From NCBI GenBank assembly GCA_903854185.1, contig CAINVP010000063.1, forward strand, positions 1-38,094: a DNA stretch of 38,094 nt, in the 5' to 3' direction. A program made the translations under genes and the position numbers. Positions 8,051 to 16,715 of the stretch are shown one piece after another. Each line of letters starts with the position of its first letter. Position 1 is the stretch's first letter. The notes under the pieces are model-generated. The model was not told the origin of the DNA. It saw only the letters and a program-made list of their open reading frames with translations, and did no database searches. The DNA is from an uncultured Actinomycetes bacterium. Its GTDB lineage: Bacteria; Actinomycetota; Actinomycetes; Nanopelagicales; Nanopelagicaceae.

Positions 8051-9640
8051 TTGGGCTTCGGAGTCGAATCTCATTATCAACGATTCTGGGTGCTCAGAGG
8101 GGTTTCTGGTTTTACCTTCGTGGTTTTTCTTGTTGTTGGGGCACACGAAATTTTCGATCGACTCAAATGGCGAAGGTGCTTTAGAAATTCGCTAGTAATC
8201 TCAATAATGGTTTCCAGTTTAGGAACTCTTCTCTCAATCACGGTTGCGCCTAACATCTGGATACATGATTCCGTTGGCTTGTTTTTCCATTTCTCAAGGA
8301 ATGTCATTTGGGTAACTGCCTGGACGATATTGGCGATGAAAGTAAAGAGTTCTGCAAGAAGATTCTTCCGCACAGAGAAGCTGATAGAGGCGCAGCGAGT
8401 GCATGAGACGCGAATCGCGTTAATTCAAGAGGAATCAATCAAGCGAATCAAAGAGAGTGTCGAAGGCAATATTAGAGGAGAACTCTCCACAATCTTCAAT
8501 AACGTCGATAGCGGGAATTTTAGTGCCGAAAAGATTCGGAATTTCTCACACGATATCCTGATTAATTCTGAGATTGTCGCATCCGATTACCACGACCATT
8601 CTCATAAATCGGGACAGAGAAGAACGTTTCTTTTTTATTCAATCAAATCCCTCAAATTCCTCACAATTAATCCATTTTTTGCGGTGCTTTTATTCGGCTC
8701 AATTTACGTGGATGTTTTAGGGTTGAGAGCATCTCTACTTCAGTTTCTATATGCTGCTGTGATTACCCTTATCTTTTTTCTCTCACTGGTGATTCAAAAG
8801 TTTATTAAAATTAGAGGGATACCTCCTTGGGTTCAATTCCTGTTCTTTGGCATCTTTCAATTATTTCTCACTCGATGGCTTTTTCTCTCGTTCTCGCGAT
8901 TAAGACCAGGCTTTGCTGTATTTCATTTCTCTTTCCTAGAGTCTTTGGTTTCCTTTTACCTGTATTTCCTTGTTTGTGGCTACCTCTTTCTCTTTCAGGC
9001 GGGAAGAATGCAATCACGAGAGCTCGATGAGGCATTCTTTACTGATTTGATGCACGATCAATACGAGAACAAGATTGTGAAAGGCGAAGTAGTGACTCTT
9101 TTGCGAGAGTGGGCCAAACTGGTCCATGGAGCTGCTCAAGCGAAAGCGCTGCAATTGGAATCGATGTTGGATTCTCATTCCGAAGTTGCTCGATCAAATG
9201 CGCGCCTCATTGTGTACGAGGAGTTGCAAGATTTCATTGAATCGTTACAGGTTGAAGGAGATTTAGATGATTGGAGCCTCGAAGATCGCCTAATCGATTA
9301 CATTTCTCCGTGGCGAGCTCTCGTGGAGATAGAACTTGATTTGGAAGATGTCGACCAATCCAGAATCTCGCTGGAGCATCGTTCGAGAATAGCTGCGGCC
9401 GTACAAGACGGAATCGTAAATGCGTTTCGCCACGGGGCGGCGAAGAAGATATTAGTGAATCTATATAGCACTCCAACCCATCATCATCTGGAGATGAAAA
9501 ATGATGGCAGCCCGTTACAAAAGGGCAAAAAGTTAATTTCGGGTCTTGGCAGTCAGAACTTCGATTTCATCTCTTCAGGTGCCTGGAGCCTCTCCAATGT
9601 AGATGGCTATGTTGTTCTCAAAGTCGCCTTCCCTATTTGA
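8051..9640 (+). CDS. Membrane sensor histidine kinase (NarL-partner type), start uncertain
   Basis: 529 residues from a TTG at 8051. Hydrophobic segments lie near 18-34, 47-66 and 78-97, a soluble helical region near 98-193, and four more segments near 206-225, 227-248, 257-278 and 297-316. Then comes a DHp-like helix with WAKLVHGAAQAKAL (H359 the likely phospho-acceptor, compare the HG.VQ pattern of some actinobacterial kinases). A degenerate HATPase follows: N-box VQDGIVNAFRHGAA (about 451-464), NDGSP near 484 and GLGSQNF near 498. The same frame is open back to a stop at 7886-7888 and encodes a convincing hydrophobic segment (FFTLVLPLYPLAILGFG) just before the TTG. No ATG, GTG or other TTG exists there, so the real start may be non-canonical or a frameshift may be present. 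The 3' end overlaps galU by 8 bases, convergently. Confidence 0.78.
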   Translation: MGFGVESHYQRFWVLRGVSGFTFVVFLVVGAHEIFDRLKWRRCFRNSLVISIMVSSLGTLLSITVAPNIWIHDSVGLFFHFSRNVIWVTAWTILAMKVKSSARRFFRTEKLIEAQRVHETRIALIQEESIKRIKESVEGNIRGELSTIFNNVDSGNFSAEKIRNFSHDILINSEIVASDYHDHSHKSGQRRTFLFYSIKSLKFLTINPFFAVLLFGSIYVDVLGLRASLLQFLYAAVITLIFFLSLVIQKFIKIRGIPPWVQFLFFGIFQLFLTRWLFLSFSRLRPGFAVFHFSFLESLVSFYLYFLVCGYLFLFQAGRMQSRELDEAFFTDLMHDQYENKIVKGEVVTLLREWAKLVHGAAQAKALQLESMLDSHSEVARSNARLIVYEELQDFIESLQVEGDLDDWSLEDRLIDYISPWRALVEIELDLEDVDQSRISLEHRSRIAAAVQDGIVNAFRHGAAKKILVNLYSTPTHHHLEMKNDGSPLQKGKKLISGLGSQNFDFISSGAWSLSNVDGYVVLKVAFPI

Positions 9641-10415
9641 TTCCCTCGGGGCTATTCACCAGACTTCGAGCGAAGAGGTTGTTCGAGCGCAGCCAGCTAG
9701 GTGGATTTCCTAAGTCACAACGAATTCCAGTGGTTTCAACGCCAAATAGACCAGAACTCTTGGCGACCGTTGCCAAGGCAGGTGTGAGTTGTATTTCTCC
9801 AAGTTGAAAATTATTTGGACTCTTCAGGGCTGCCCAAATATCAGAGGTCAATAAATAGCGCCCATTCACACTGAAATTCGAAGGGGCACTTCCCCGCCGC
9901 GGCTTTTCGACCAGATCAGTAACAATTACTTGGCCGACATCAGGGATCTGCACCGCAGCGACTCCGTAATTTTCTAACAGCTCTTCCGGGCTCTGGCTTA
10001 GTGAGATTACCGATCGCCCATTCTCCTCGTAATTTTCTGTGAGCTTTAGAGAGATATTCTCATTTAGCACTAGGTCATCCGGAAGTAGAACCAGGAAGGC
10101 GTCGGTACCGGCCCACTGCTCACCACAGAGAATTGCCCCGCCTAAACCGTTCGCGCTCTCTTGGATGATGTAGGTAAATGTTATTTCTGGGAAGTAGCCA
10201 TGGAGATGGCGCTGAAATATCGGCTTCTTATACTCAGATGTAATGATGGCTATCTCGGCGACACCCGCCTCCAGGCATTCAGTGATAATCCAATCAAGGG
10301 CGGGACGGTCTACCAAGGGCAGCAATTCTTTAGGAATGGCGCGGGTCATGGCTCCCATGCGAGTTCCGTTGCCAGCCGCAGGTATGAGCGCTCTTCGAAT
10401 ACGGCGAGATTCCAT
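9633..10415 (-). CDS. galU: UTP-glucose-1-phosphate uridylyltransferase (GalU-like nucleotidyltransferase)
   Basis: Makes an NDP-sugar, most likely UDP-glucose, from a sugar 1-phosphate and UTP; a donor for the nearby glycosyltransferases. The signature loop is complete: RALIPAAGNGTRMG followed by PKELLPLVDRPALDWII, as in GalU/RmlA nucleotidyltransferases. AILCGEQWAGTDAFLVLLPDD gives the nucleotide-binding aspartates, and DLVEKP is the usual sugar-binding segment. Length is 260 residues from ATG 10415. A GTG at 10430 would add five residues (MRNYG) and is less likely. This is slightly shorter than typical GalU (about 290-300), so another nucleotidyltransferase specificity is possible. Its 3' end overlaps the histidine-kinase gene on the other strand. 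Confidence 0.75.
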   Translation of the reverse strand: MESRRIRRALIPAAGNGTRMGAMTRAIPKELLPLVDRPALDWIITECLEAGVAEIAIITSEYKKPIFQRHLHGYFPEITFTYIIQESANGLGGAILCGEQWAGTDAFLVLLPDDLVLNENISLKLTENYEENGRSVISLSQSPEELLENYGVAAVQIPDVGQVIVTDLVEKPRRGSAPSNFSVNGRYLLTSDIWAALKSPNNFQLGEIQLTPALATVAKSSGLFGVETTGIRCDLGNPPSWLRSNNLFARSLVNSPEGIK

Positions 10416-10495
10416 GCCATAATTTCGCACTCAGCTCGCTGCCTATTTAATCAATCAGTGGCCTTTCAGGGGCTACCCCTACGTGCGTAGAAACT

Positions 10496-11518
10496 TTACT
10501 TCCGAATGACCCTTAATAAATTCACCGGCAGCAAGATTGTTACTGCTAATGGCATCGCCCACCAGCCATTGTGACCAGAATGCACCAAGATATTTGTCGC
10601 CTCAAGTCCGGCGATAACGATTCCAAAGCCGATGATGTCATCACCAATGAGGAAGTCATACCAAAAGTAGCCAAAGTCCTTTGCTAATTTCCAAAGCCCG
10701 CGGTCATCAAGTATTGCTTCAGAGTCCAGTTCATCGAAATCCACGGCATGAGATTCAAGTGCCGAGCTACTCTCAAGGACCAGGGCTTCATGTGACTTCA
10801 TTGACTTCAAGAGGAGAATCATCGCGGAGGAAATCAACAGAACAAACGGAACTATGACAAGGAGTGCTGCATCAGTGTGCGGCCACTTCACTCCTGCTCC
10901 TTCAGCGCCCCAGAAGATTCCAAATGAGGTGAGCATGACGCCAACTATGTACTTCATGGTGTTTTCGGGAACTCGCGCCAGCGGCTTGCGCAGTGCAACT
11001 CCCGCGATCACGACGATAACGACGGCAATAAGTGCGCCAAGGGAGGCTACGCCAACATTATGTTGAATTGTTCCGAAGGTCAGAACGATAAAGACAACTT
11101 CTAAACCTTCGAGCAGAACACCCTTAAATGAGAGGGTAAAGGCATACCAATCTGCAACTCCAAAGCGCTTACCTTCTTTTGCTTTGCGCGCGGCCGCTAA
11201 CTCCTCTTGGAAAATTGCCTCCTCATCGTGAAGAGCCTTATATCCGCTGCTTCGAAGGATTGCTTTTCGCACCCATTGGAGGCCAAAGACAAGTAAGAGC
11301 GTTCCAACAAAGAGACGTAATGAATCAATGGGAAGGCTTGAGATCGATGGACCAATGGCAGCAATAATCACTGCCAGTAGTACGAAAGCAGAACTGGTTC
11401 CTTGAAGTGCAGATTTCCAGTCACGCGCAGTTCCAGCAGCCAAGACGATAGTCGTCGCTTCTACTGCCTCTACGGCACAGGCGAGAAAAACCGAGATAAA
11501 TAATGGCCAGCTGTTCAT
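10496..11518 (-). CDS. COG4280-like multi-pass membrane protein (putative metal permease)
   Basis: From ATG 11518 the product is about 340 residues with roughly nine hydrophobic segments. Two similar acidic motifs stand out: FLACAVEAVEATTIVLAAG near the N-terminus and FKGVLLEGLEVVFIVLTFG in the middle. They are the hallmark of the uncharacterised COG4280 family and resemble the REGLEA-type motifs of Ftr1 iron permeases, suggesting an internal duplication and cation transport. A cytoplasmic loop with EEAIFQEELAAARKAKEG separates the halves. A late acidic loop (FDELDSEAILDD) follows the main membrane block. An in-frame start at 11647 would overlap the divergent gene and adds 43 residues without family character, so I chose 11518. 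An ATG at 11554 is also possible. The substrate is not known. Confidence 0.7.
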   Translation of the reverse strand: MNSWPLFISVFLACAVEAVEATTIVLAAGTARDWKSALQGTSSAFVLLAVIIAAIGPSISSLPIDSLRLFVGTLLLVFGLQWVRKAILRSSGYKALHDEEAIFQEELAAARKAKEGKRFGVADWYAFTLSFKGVLLEGLEVVFIVLTFGTIQHNVGVASLGALIAVVIVVIAGVALRKPLARVPENTMKYIVGVMLTSFGIFWGAEGAGVKWPHTDAALLVIVPFVLLISSAMILLLKSMKSHEALVLESSSALESHAVDFDELDSEAILDDRGLWKLAKDFGYFWYDFLIGDDIIGFGIVIAGLEATNILVHSGHNGWWAMPLAVTILLPVNLLRVIRK

Positions 11519-11590
11519 ACCGTAATAGTAACTACCGGCAAGCAGGTATGGCATGAGCGTAGGAGTCAAAATCCGTTCTAAGATAGCGAA

Positions 11591-12508
11591 GTGAGTGTGC
11601 CAAGAATTGCAGTTGCGTTGGTGACAACTCATTACCAACCCGAGCAATCAGAGTTCTATGCTCGCGTCGCTGACTTTGGTATGGATTTCTACACGGTCGT
11701 TGACTCGCAGACTGCTATTGCTGGTGCTCCGATTAGCCACGGCATCTACCAAGTCGACGATCAGCTCTGCCTGGCGGCCGGCTTAAGTCGAATGAATCCA
11801 ACAAATCCCAAGGTATCCCAAGTCTGCGCCTGGGAGAAGGCGCTCTATCTCTTTACCCATGTAAAGCAGGACTACGACTACATCTGGATAGTGGAATATG
11901 ACGTCTTCACACCCGTTATTGAGGTCTTCGATTTACTTAACAAGCGCTTTACGGAATCAGATTGCCTAGCACGCAAATTACATTACATACGAGATTCCCG
12001 GTTTGAACCATGGCCTGATGCCAGACTCTCCCCAACTCACTTGCTGCCCCAACCATGGGCAAGAGCGATGGTCTGTGTAGCAAGATTCAGCAGCGAACTT
12101 CTGAATTCTGTCGCCAACTTCGTCTCTTCCCACGATCAATCAGAGATGGATTTCGCCCCCATTGAGTTCATCTTCCACACCATTGCACTTCGAGATGGGT
12201 TGCGCATCAACCATGCGAGGGAATTTAAAGATGTCACCTTTCGACACCGTCGACGCTTTCTCTTCTTTTTCCAGGAGAGTGAATGGCAACCACAAGAGAT
12301 CTCCAGAAACCGCTTCTATCACGCAGTAAAGACCTGGGATGCCCAGGTTTTGCTCCGCGAAAGATTCGAAAACTTCTCTCCAGCCCAGCGTCTCTGGTGG
12401 CAGGCAAAGGCGCTGGCACGTTTCAAGATTGCTTACATTACAAAGGCACCGCTCTTCTATATCAACTTAATCAAGCGCTACTCCGCAGCGATTCGCTCGG
12501 CAAAGTAA
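11591..12508 (+). CDS. Putative GT-A-like glycosyltransferase, uncharacterised
   Basis: 305 residues from GTG 11591; a second in-frame GTG lies at 11597. The N-terminus IAVALVTTHYQPEQSEFYARV looks like the first strand and turn of a nucleotide-diphospho-sugar transferase. VCAWEKALYLFTHVKQDYDYIWIVEYDVFTP has the pattern of proteins whose Glu/Asp pair (E-Y-D-V) sits where the DXD metal motif does. The rest is rich in aromatic and basic residues (FRHRRRFLFFF), and the C-terminus is basic (LIKRYSAAIRSAK). There are no membrane segments or signal peptide. I cannot name a family with certainty. Its neighbours (GalU, a surface protein) fit a glycan role. It is transcribed divergently from the permease across 72 bases. 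Confidence 0.5.
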   Translation: MSVPRIAVALVTTHYQPEQSEFYARVADFGMDFYTVVDSQTAIAGAPISHGIYQVDDQLCLAAGLSRMNPTNPKVSQVCAWEKALYLFTHVKQDYDYIWIVEYDVFTPVIEVFDLLNKRFTESDCLARKLHYIRDSRFEPWPDARLSPTHLLPQPWARAMVCVARFSSELLNSVANFVSSHDQSEMDFAPIEFIFHTIALRDGLRINHAREFKDVTFRHRRRFLFFFQESEWQPQEISRNRFYHAVKTWDAQVLLRERFENFSPAQRLWWQAKALARFKIAYITKAPLFYINLIKRYSAAIRSAK

Positions 12509-12511
12509 GAG

Positions 12512-12537
12512 ACCCCCGCACCTTTCGGTACGAGGGC
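12512..12537. terminator. Probable bidirectional terminator between convergent genes
   Basis: An imperfect hairpin occupies the 48-base gap between two convergent genes. CCC-CGC-ACC on the left pairs with GGT-ACG-AGGG on the right, across a TTTC loop with two mismatches. A T-containing tract follows on the plus strand. The position is right for a shared terminator; the stem is not perfect. Confidence 0.45.
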
Positions 12538-12556
12538 CTTACTTACTATTTACTGA

Positions 12557-15500
12557 TTACTTCGCAGCAATCTCCACGCGACGGTTCTTCGCCTGTCCTG
12601 CCTCTGTGTCATTGGAGACCAAAGGATTTGTATCTGCGAACCACTTCTTGACGAAGGTGAGTTCGACATTAGGAAGGTGTGAGACCAGATACGCCATGAC
12701 GGCGTTATCGCGGTTAAGTGAGAGTGTCTTGTTGTCATAGCTGCCAGCGCCGTTGTTATCGGTGTGGCCGTTAAGAGCAACAGATGTGTATCCGCGTGAC
12801 TTGATGACGGCAACAACGCGCTTCAAAATCTTGATAGCCGCTGGCGTGAGGTCATATGAAGCCAAGTCGAAGTTCACATTGGCGATTACAACGCGGTCAT
12901 TGCTGTAAGGAACGGTGATCTTCGTCGCCTCGGAATCACCATCCTTTGCAGTAACAATGAGTTCATCCTTAGGGCCAACGCGAACTGGAAGGTTGACACG
13001 GCCGTTTTCGACTGTGACTTCTACCGGCGCACCATTGATGGTGAGAGTAATGGTCGTAGTCGACGTAGGAAGTGTGATGGTGAAGTACTGGTAAGGCGGC
13101 GCCATGCGATTACGAGCCGTAATCTCAGGGACATCGCCAGACTTAACTGGGCCAACGGTTACTTGAGGCGCAGGGACAGGAGTTGTTGTCGCAGGCGCTG
13201 GGTTTGGGGTTGGAGTTGGGGTAACAGTTGGTGTTGGTGTTGGTGTTGGTGTTGGCGTAGGTGTCGGAGTTGGGGTGACAACCGGAGCCGGATCAACAAT
13301 CACGGTAACTGTGTAGTACTTCGTTGTGCCATCTGGGGCAGTCACGATGTAGGTAACAGGTGAGGTGAAGTTATTTGTTGTAACGCCAGGGATTTGGAGC
13401 AGAGGTCCCACGAAGGCAATTGCTGGAGCAATCAAGGCGAAGTTCAATGGCAGCGCCGTGATAACCGTTCCGTAAGGAACGTGAATGGTCACATTGGTAC
13501 CTGAAATTGTTCCCACATTGCTACCGATGTTGGCGCTCTGAATATCCTTGTTATAGATAATTGCAGGGCCAGTTGGGGCAGGAGCAGGTTCGCTCCAATG
13601 TGCGTAGTACGTGGTTGCAGTTGTCACGATGGTAGAACTCGTTACTTCAGCTCCACCTTCAAGTGCGGTAAACCAACCATTAAAGACCGAATTTGGTCCC
13701 GCGTGGGTCGGTAGCGGAAGACCTTCAGCTGTCGAGGAGCCGGTGCTAAGCGCATCACCCGAGAAAACATCTGAGGAGAACGGATCTGGGCTGATAACGC
13801 CGCCGTTAGGATCAAAGTGAACTGTTACAAGAGCTCGAACGGTCAGAATTCCGGTGATCATGCGGTAATTTCCGAAATTCTCGGTGTCATTTGTTGGACG
13901 ACATGCGATTGTGTAATTGCCAGGTTCCGAGATTGCGCTAAGCACAACTGGTGTTAGGTAGTGGATGTCGCTGTTTGCAAATACGCCACAGTTCAAACCA
14001 CTCTCAGCACCTGCATTAAGCGGATAGAAACTTCCAGTGAGCGAAGGTTCCGTTCCACCGACTGTGAAGTTCTGATTATCAGCAGTCACTGTATAAGAGC
14101 TGACTGAATTGTTAATCCATTGGGCGTAATAGGTGGTGTTCCCTGTTGGAGTCTCCTGTGAGAGATCGGTAACTAGATATGTCGGATCCCAAGTAGGAAT
14201 AGTGCTCCAACCATCAAAGGTCATCAATTCATGTGTTGGCGTTGGGAAAGGATTGTAGAAACCAGTGGTCAGGTTGCTACCTGACACGATTCCTTCCGTG
14301 AGCGTCTCACCTGTTGCATGGCCATCAAAGGCGCCCATCGTTGGATCTAAGGTGATGACATATGGAGTCTGAACTGTCAGAGTTCCGTTAATCAGAATTG
14401 GGGTTCTGAATCCGGAATGTGCTGTGGCGGTACAGTGAATTACATATGTACCAGCAGCAAGGAAGGAGTTAAGAACAAGAGTAGTGCTGTAACTTGTATC
14501 TGCACTCGTGTACGCAGCACAGGTTGGCGTATCAGTGACTCCACCGTTAGGCGATACTACGGATGTAAGCGTGGGTGACGGATCGCCGGCAAGGTATACC
14601 GCGCTATTTGCGGTGACTGTCACTGTTTCTAGTGTCGTGTCGTACCAATGCGCGTAGTAGGTGACATCTCCAGTTGGGACTGTCGTTACGTCAATCAAAG
14701 AACCGACACCATCTGTTGCAGACGTGTACCAGCCAAGGAAGTTATGCCCGGTCCACGTTGGAGTTGGGAGCCCACCAGATGTGAGCGTTCCTGTTGAAAG
14801 TGCCGCATCAGCGGTGATGGTCTCACTAAATGGTGAAGGCGAAAGCGCATCTCCACCATTGGGATCGAAGCTAATGGTGTGATCTGTAGGAACTGGATTT
14901 CCATACAGATTTGGATTTGTTGAACAGAGTTCAGCGTCACCGGTGTAATTAAATACTGCGGTGATTGCCTCATTTGTTACATTTGAAAGTGACCCAACAT
15001 CGGCACCTTTCTTGAGGTGAATTCCAAAGAGCGGAGCCGATAAGCCAATATGAGAATTGAAGCTGGCGAGATCAACAGAACCAGTTGAGGAAATCGTTGC
15101 AGTATCAACGATGATGCCTGCCTGATTGAAGAGCGTTACATAACCACCATAAGCGGCGGCCGGCGTTGCCGGCGTGACCTGGAGCGAGGAGAGGTTGAGA
15201 ACCGTATCGCTGCTCGTAAAGCATTGTTGATTTACGCTAATGTTTGAGAGCGGTAGAACAGAACCATTTGTTCCGCATTCGCCACCGGTATAAGCGTCAA
15301 AATTCTGAATCTGACCGCTGCCACTATGGGAGTTTGCCCAGAGACAGGTTGGATTTGTAGGGTCTTGGGTGATTGTGTACAGCAATGACATGTTACTAAA
15401 TGACTTTGCCGTCTCGAAGTTGCTACATGCTGCGTGAGTTGCGTAGTCATAGCAAGCCACGGTTACAGCGTTCTGCTGTGGGAAATAGAGACGCGTTCCC

Positions 15501-16630
15501 ACTGTGGCCGGATAACCAAACGAAGAGGTCACAGCCGAGGTCAGTCCTTCCGGTGCTGTTGTGCTCGTGAATCCGTTCTGAAAGTCTCCACATTTCCACG
15601 ATGAGACCGGTGGTACTGAGCCATCGAACCCGCCCAAACAGAATCCAGTCGTAGCTCCAGTAGTCGGGCTTAAGACAGGGAATGGTGTTCCATTGACACC
15701 ACTTGGAAGTTCTATTGGCCACGCGTTGGAACAGTTCGAATCATCAATGAGATTGGTGCATGCCACGATAACCCTATATGTATCTGTATCCACACGATGG
15801 TTAGCCATAGTGATTAAATAATGATCGAAAAGGGAAAGTCCCCCGCCACCAATATCAATGTTGCTGAAAATTCCAGAAGCATTATCAATTGAGAAAAGAT
15901 TTTCAGAGCAAACATCCTGAGTATCCATATTGAAACACATCATCTTGTTTGCTAAAGATGACGTGACTCGAGGAAGGACGATGGGAGGGTAACTCATGTA
16001 ATCTAAGTTTGCGCCAACATTGAAAGCGTAAATTTTATTCTTATATTGATACTGCTGGCCAAGGGGAACATATGCGCTCTCGGCACCAGTTACTGAAAAG
16101 TGAACATCACCATTTCCACCTGTGGGAGTAAATTTCACGAAAGTTGGATTTGATGCACTATTGATGTCGATTTGGACAACACCGAAGGTAGCTGTCCTCG
16201 AATCAACGGTATAGAGGTAGAGCATTCCGTTGCTCTGATCAATAGTAAAAAGTGGCCCGCCTGGAGTAGGAAAGTGATCTCCGGTTGCATAACCGGTGCC
16301 GCTGTTTGTCGCAGTGATGACCTTGGTGCCGCCTGAATAACAATCTCCGGCATTCGACTGGTACTTGCAAGCGAGCGTTAAATCTGCAAGATGGTGGAAG
16401 ATGTTGTATACGCGACCCTGAAAGAAGCCAACCGAGTAGCCATCTCCGCCAGAGGAACCGGAGAAAGATCCGGTTGGTGGCGGATTAATAATGTTTGTCA
16501 CCGAGTACGACTGTGATGTGACGGTCGCCCGCGCTGCTGGCGCGCTGACAATTGAGATACCTGTCGCTGCTAGTGCGAAGATGAGGGTGAGGCGGATAGC
16601 TTTTGCGAAGCGATTAAACATCGATGGCAC
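12557..16630 (-). CDS. Giant secreted surface protein: beta domains, three InlB-type repeats, Thr-Pro linker, OmpA-like C-terminus
   Basis: 1357 residues. A signal peptide (about 1-35, ending SAPAARA) starts at ATG 16630 or, less likely, the ATG three codons on. Residues 36-580 are a Cys-, Gly- and aromatic-rich beta region, perhaps a propeller. Three InlB/Listeria-Bacteroides-type repeats follow near 584-663, 755-839 and 935-1013. Each opens like FDPNGG and closes YYAHW or YYAQW, and MBG-like beta modules near 665-750 and 842-930 separate them. A cadherin-like module ending GTTKYYTVTVIV lies near 1025-1115, then a Thr-Pro linker (about 1118-1160). The OmpA domain spans 1244-1357: FDLASYDL, LNGHTDNNG, LSLNRDNAV and KNRRVEI, keeping the Asp and Arg that grip diaminopimelate. 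It is probably anchored to peptidoglycan by that domain, since no LPXTG motif is visible. A function in adhesion or cell-cell contact is inferred. Confidence 0.85.
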   Translation of the reverse strand: MPSMFNRFAKAIRLTLIFALAATGISIVSAPAARATVTSQSYSVTNIINPPPTGSFSGSSGGDGYSVGFFQGRVYNIFHHLADLTLACKYQSNAGDCYSGGTKVITATNSGTGYATGDHFPTPGGPLFTIDQSNGMLYLYTVDSRTATFGVVQIDINSASNPTFVKFTPTGGNGDVHFSVTGAESAYVPLGQQYQYKNKIYAFNVGANLDYMSYPPIVLPRVTSSLANKMMCFNMDTQDVCSENLFSIDNASGIFSNIDIGGGGLSLFDHYLITMANHRVDTDTYRVIVACTNLIDDSNCSNAWPIELPSGVNGTPFPVLSPTTGATTGFCLGGFDGSVPPVSSWKCGDFQNGFTSTTAPEGLTSAVTSSFGYPATVGTRLYFPQQNAVTVACYDYATHAACSNFETAKSFSNMSLLYTITQDPTNPTCLWANSHSGSGQIQNFDAYTGGECGTNGSVLPLSNISVNQQCFTSSDTVLNLSSLQVTPATPAAAYGGYVTLFNQAGIIVDTATISSTGSVDLASFNSHIGLSAPLFGIHLKKGADVGSLSNVTNEAITAVFNYTGDAELCSTNPNLYGNPVPTDHTISFDPNGGDALSPSPFSETITADAALSTGTLTSGGLPTPTWTGHNFLGWYTSATDGVGSLIDVTTVPTGDVTYYAHWYDTTLETVTVTANSAVYLAGDPSPTLTSVVSPNGGVTDTPTCAAYTSADTSYSTTLVLNSFLAAGTYVIHCTATAHSGFRTPILINGTLTVQTPYVITLDPTMGAFDGHATGETLTEGIVSGSNLTTGFYNPFPTPTHELMTFDGWSTIPTWDPTYLVTDLSQETPTGNTTYYAQWINNSVSSYTVTADNQNFTVGGTEPSLTGSFYPLNAGAESGLNCGVFANSDIHYLTPVVLSAISEPGNYTIACRPTNDTENFGNYRMITGILTVRALVTVHFDPNGGVISPDPFSSDVFSGDALSTGSSTAEGLPLPTHAGPNSVFNGWFTALEGGAEVTSSTIVTTATTYYAHWSEPAPAPTGPAIIYNKDIQSANIGSNVGTISGTNVTIHVPYGTVITALPLNFALIAPAIAFVGPLLQIPGVTTNNFTSPVTYIVTAPDGTTKYYTVTVIVDPAPVVTPTPTPTPTPTPTPTPTVTPTPTPNPAPATTTPVPAPQVTVGPVKSGDVPEITARNRMAPPYQYFTITLPTSTTTITLTINGAPVEVTVENGRVNLPVRVGPKDELIVTAKDGDSEATKITVPYSNDRVVIANVNFDLASYDLTPAAIKILKRVVAVIKSRGYTSVALNGHTDNNGAGSYDNKTLSLNRDNAVMAYLVSHLPNVELTFVKKWFADTNPLVSNDTEAGQAKNRRVEIAAK
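13199..13279 (-). repeat. Simple repeat encoding the Thr-Pro linker
   Basis: On the plus strand this is a run of GGTGTT/GGAGTT-type hexamers; read on the coding strand it gives alternating Thr-Pro with a few Val. It is a low-complexity coding repeat and a likely site of length variation by slippage. It is not a CRISPR array: the units are only six bases and have no spacers. Confidence 0.8.
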
Positions 16631-16715
16631 ACTTTCACTCTAAGACTCTAATTGAGGGGTTCAGTACAGGGTGAAGGCTACTTGACCAGAGTTATTAGTG
16701 CGGTAATTACGAGGG

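Noticed and set aside
10468-10480. Short AGGGG-CTA-CCCCT hairpin next to the permease stop
   Set aside because: A five-base stem with a three-base loop and no T run is too weak to call a terminator; a similar one at 7106-7119 may be chance.
11519-11647. 43-residue extension of the COG4280-like protein
   Set aside because: It would overlap the divergent gene start and is not family-like; the motif-bearing part begins at ATG 11518.
13199-13279. CRISPR-like repeat array
   Set aside because: The units are six bases with no spacers and encode Thr-Pro within a large coding frame.
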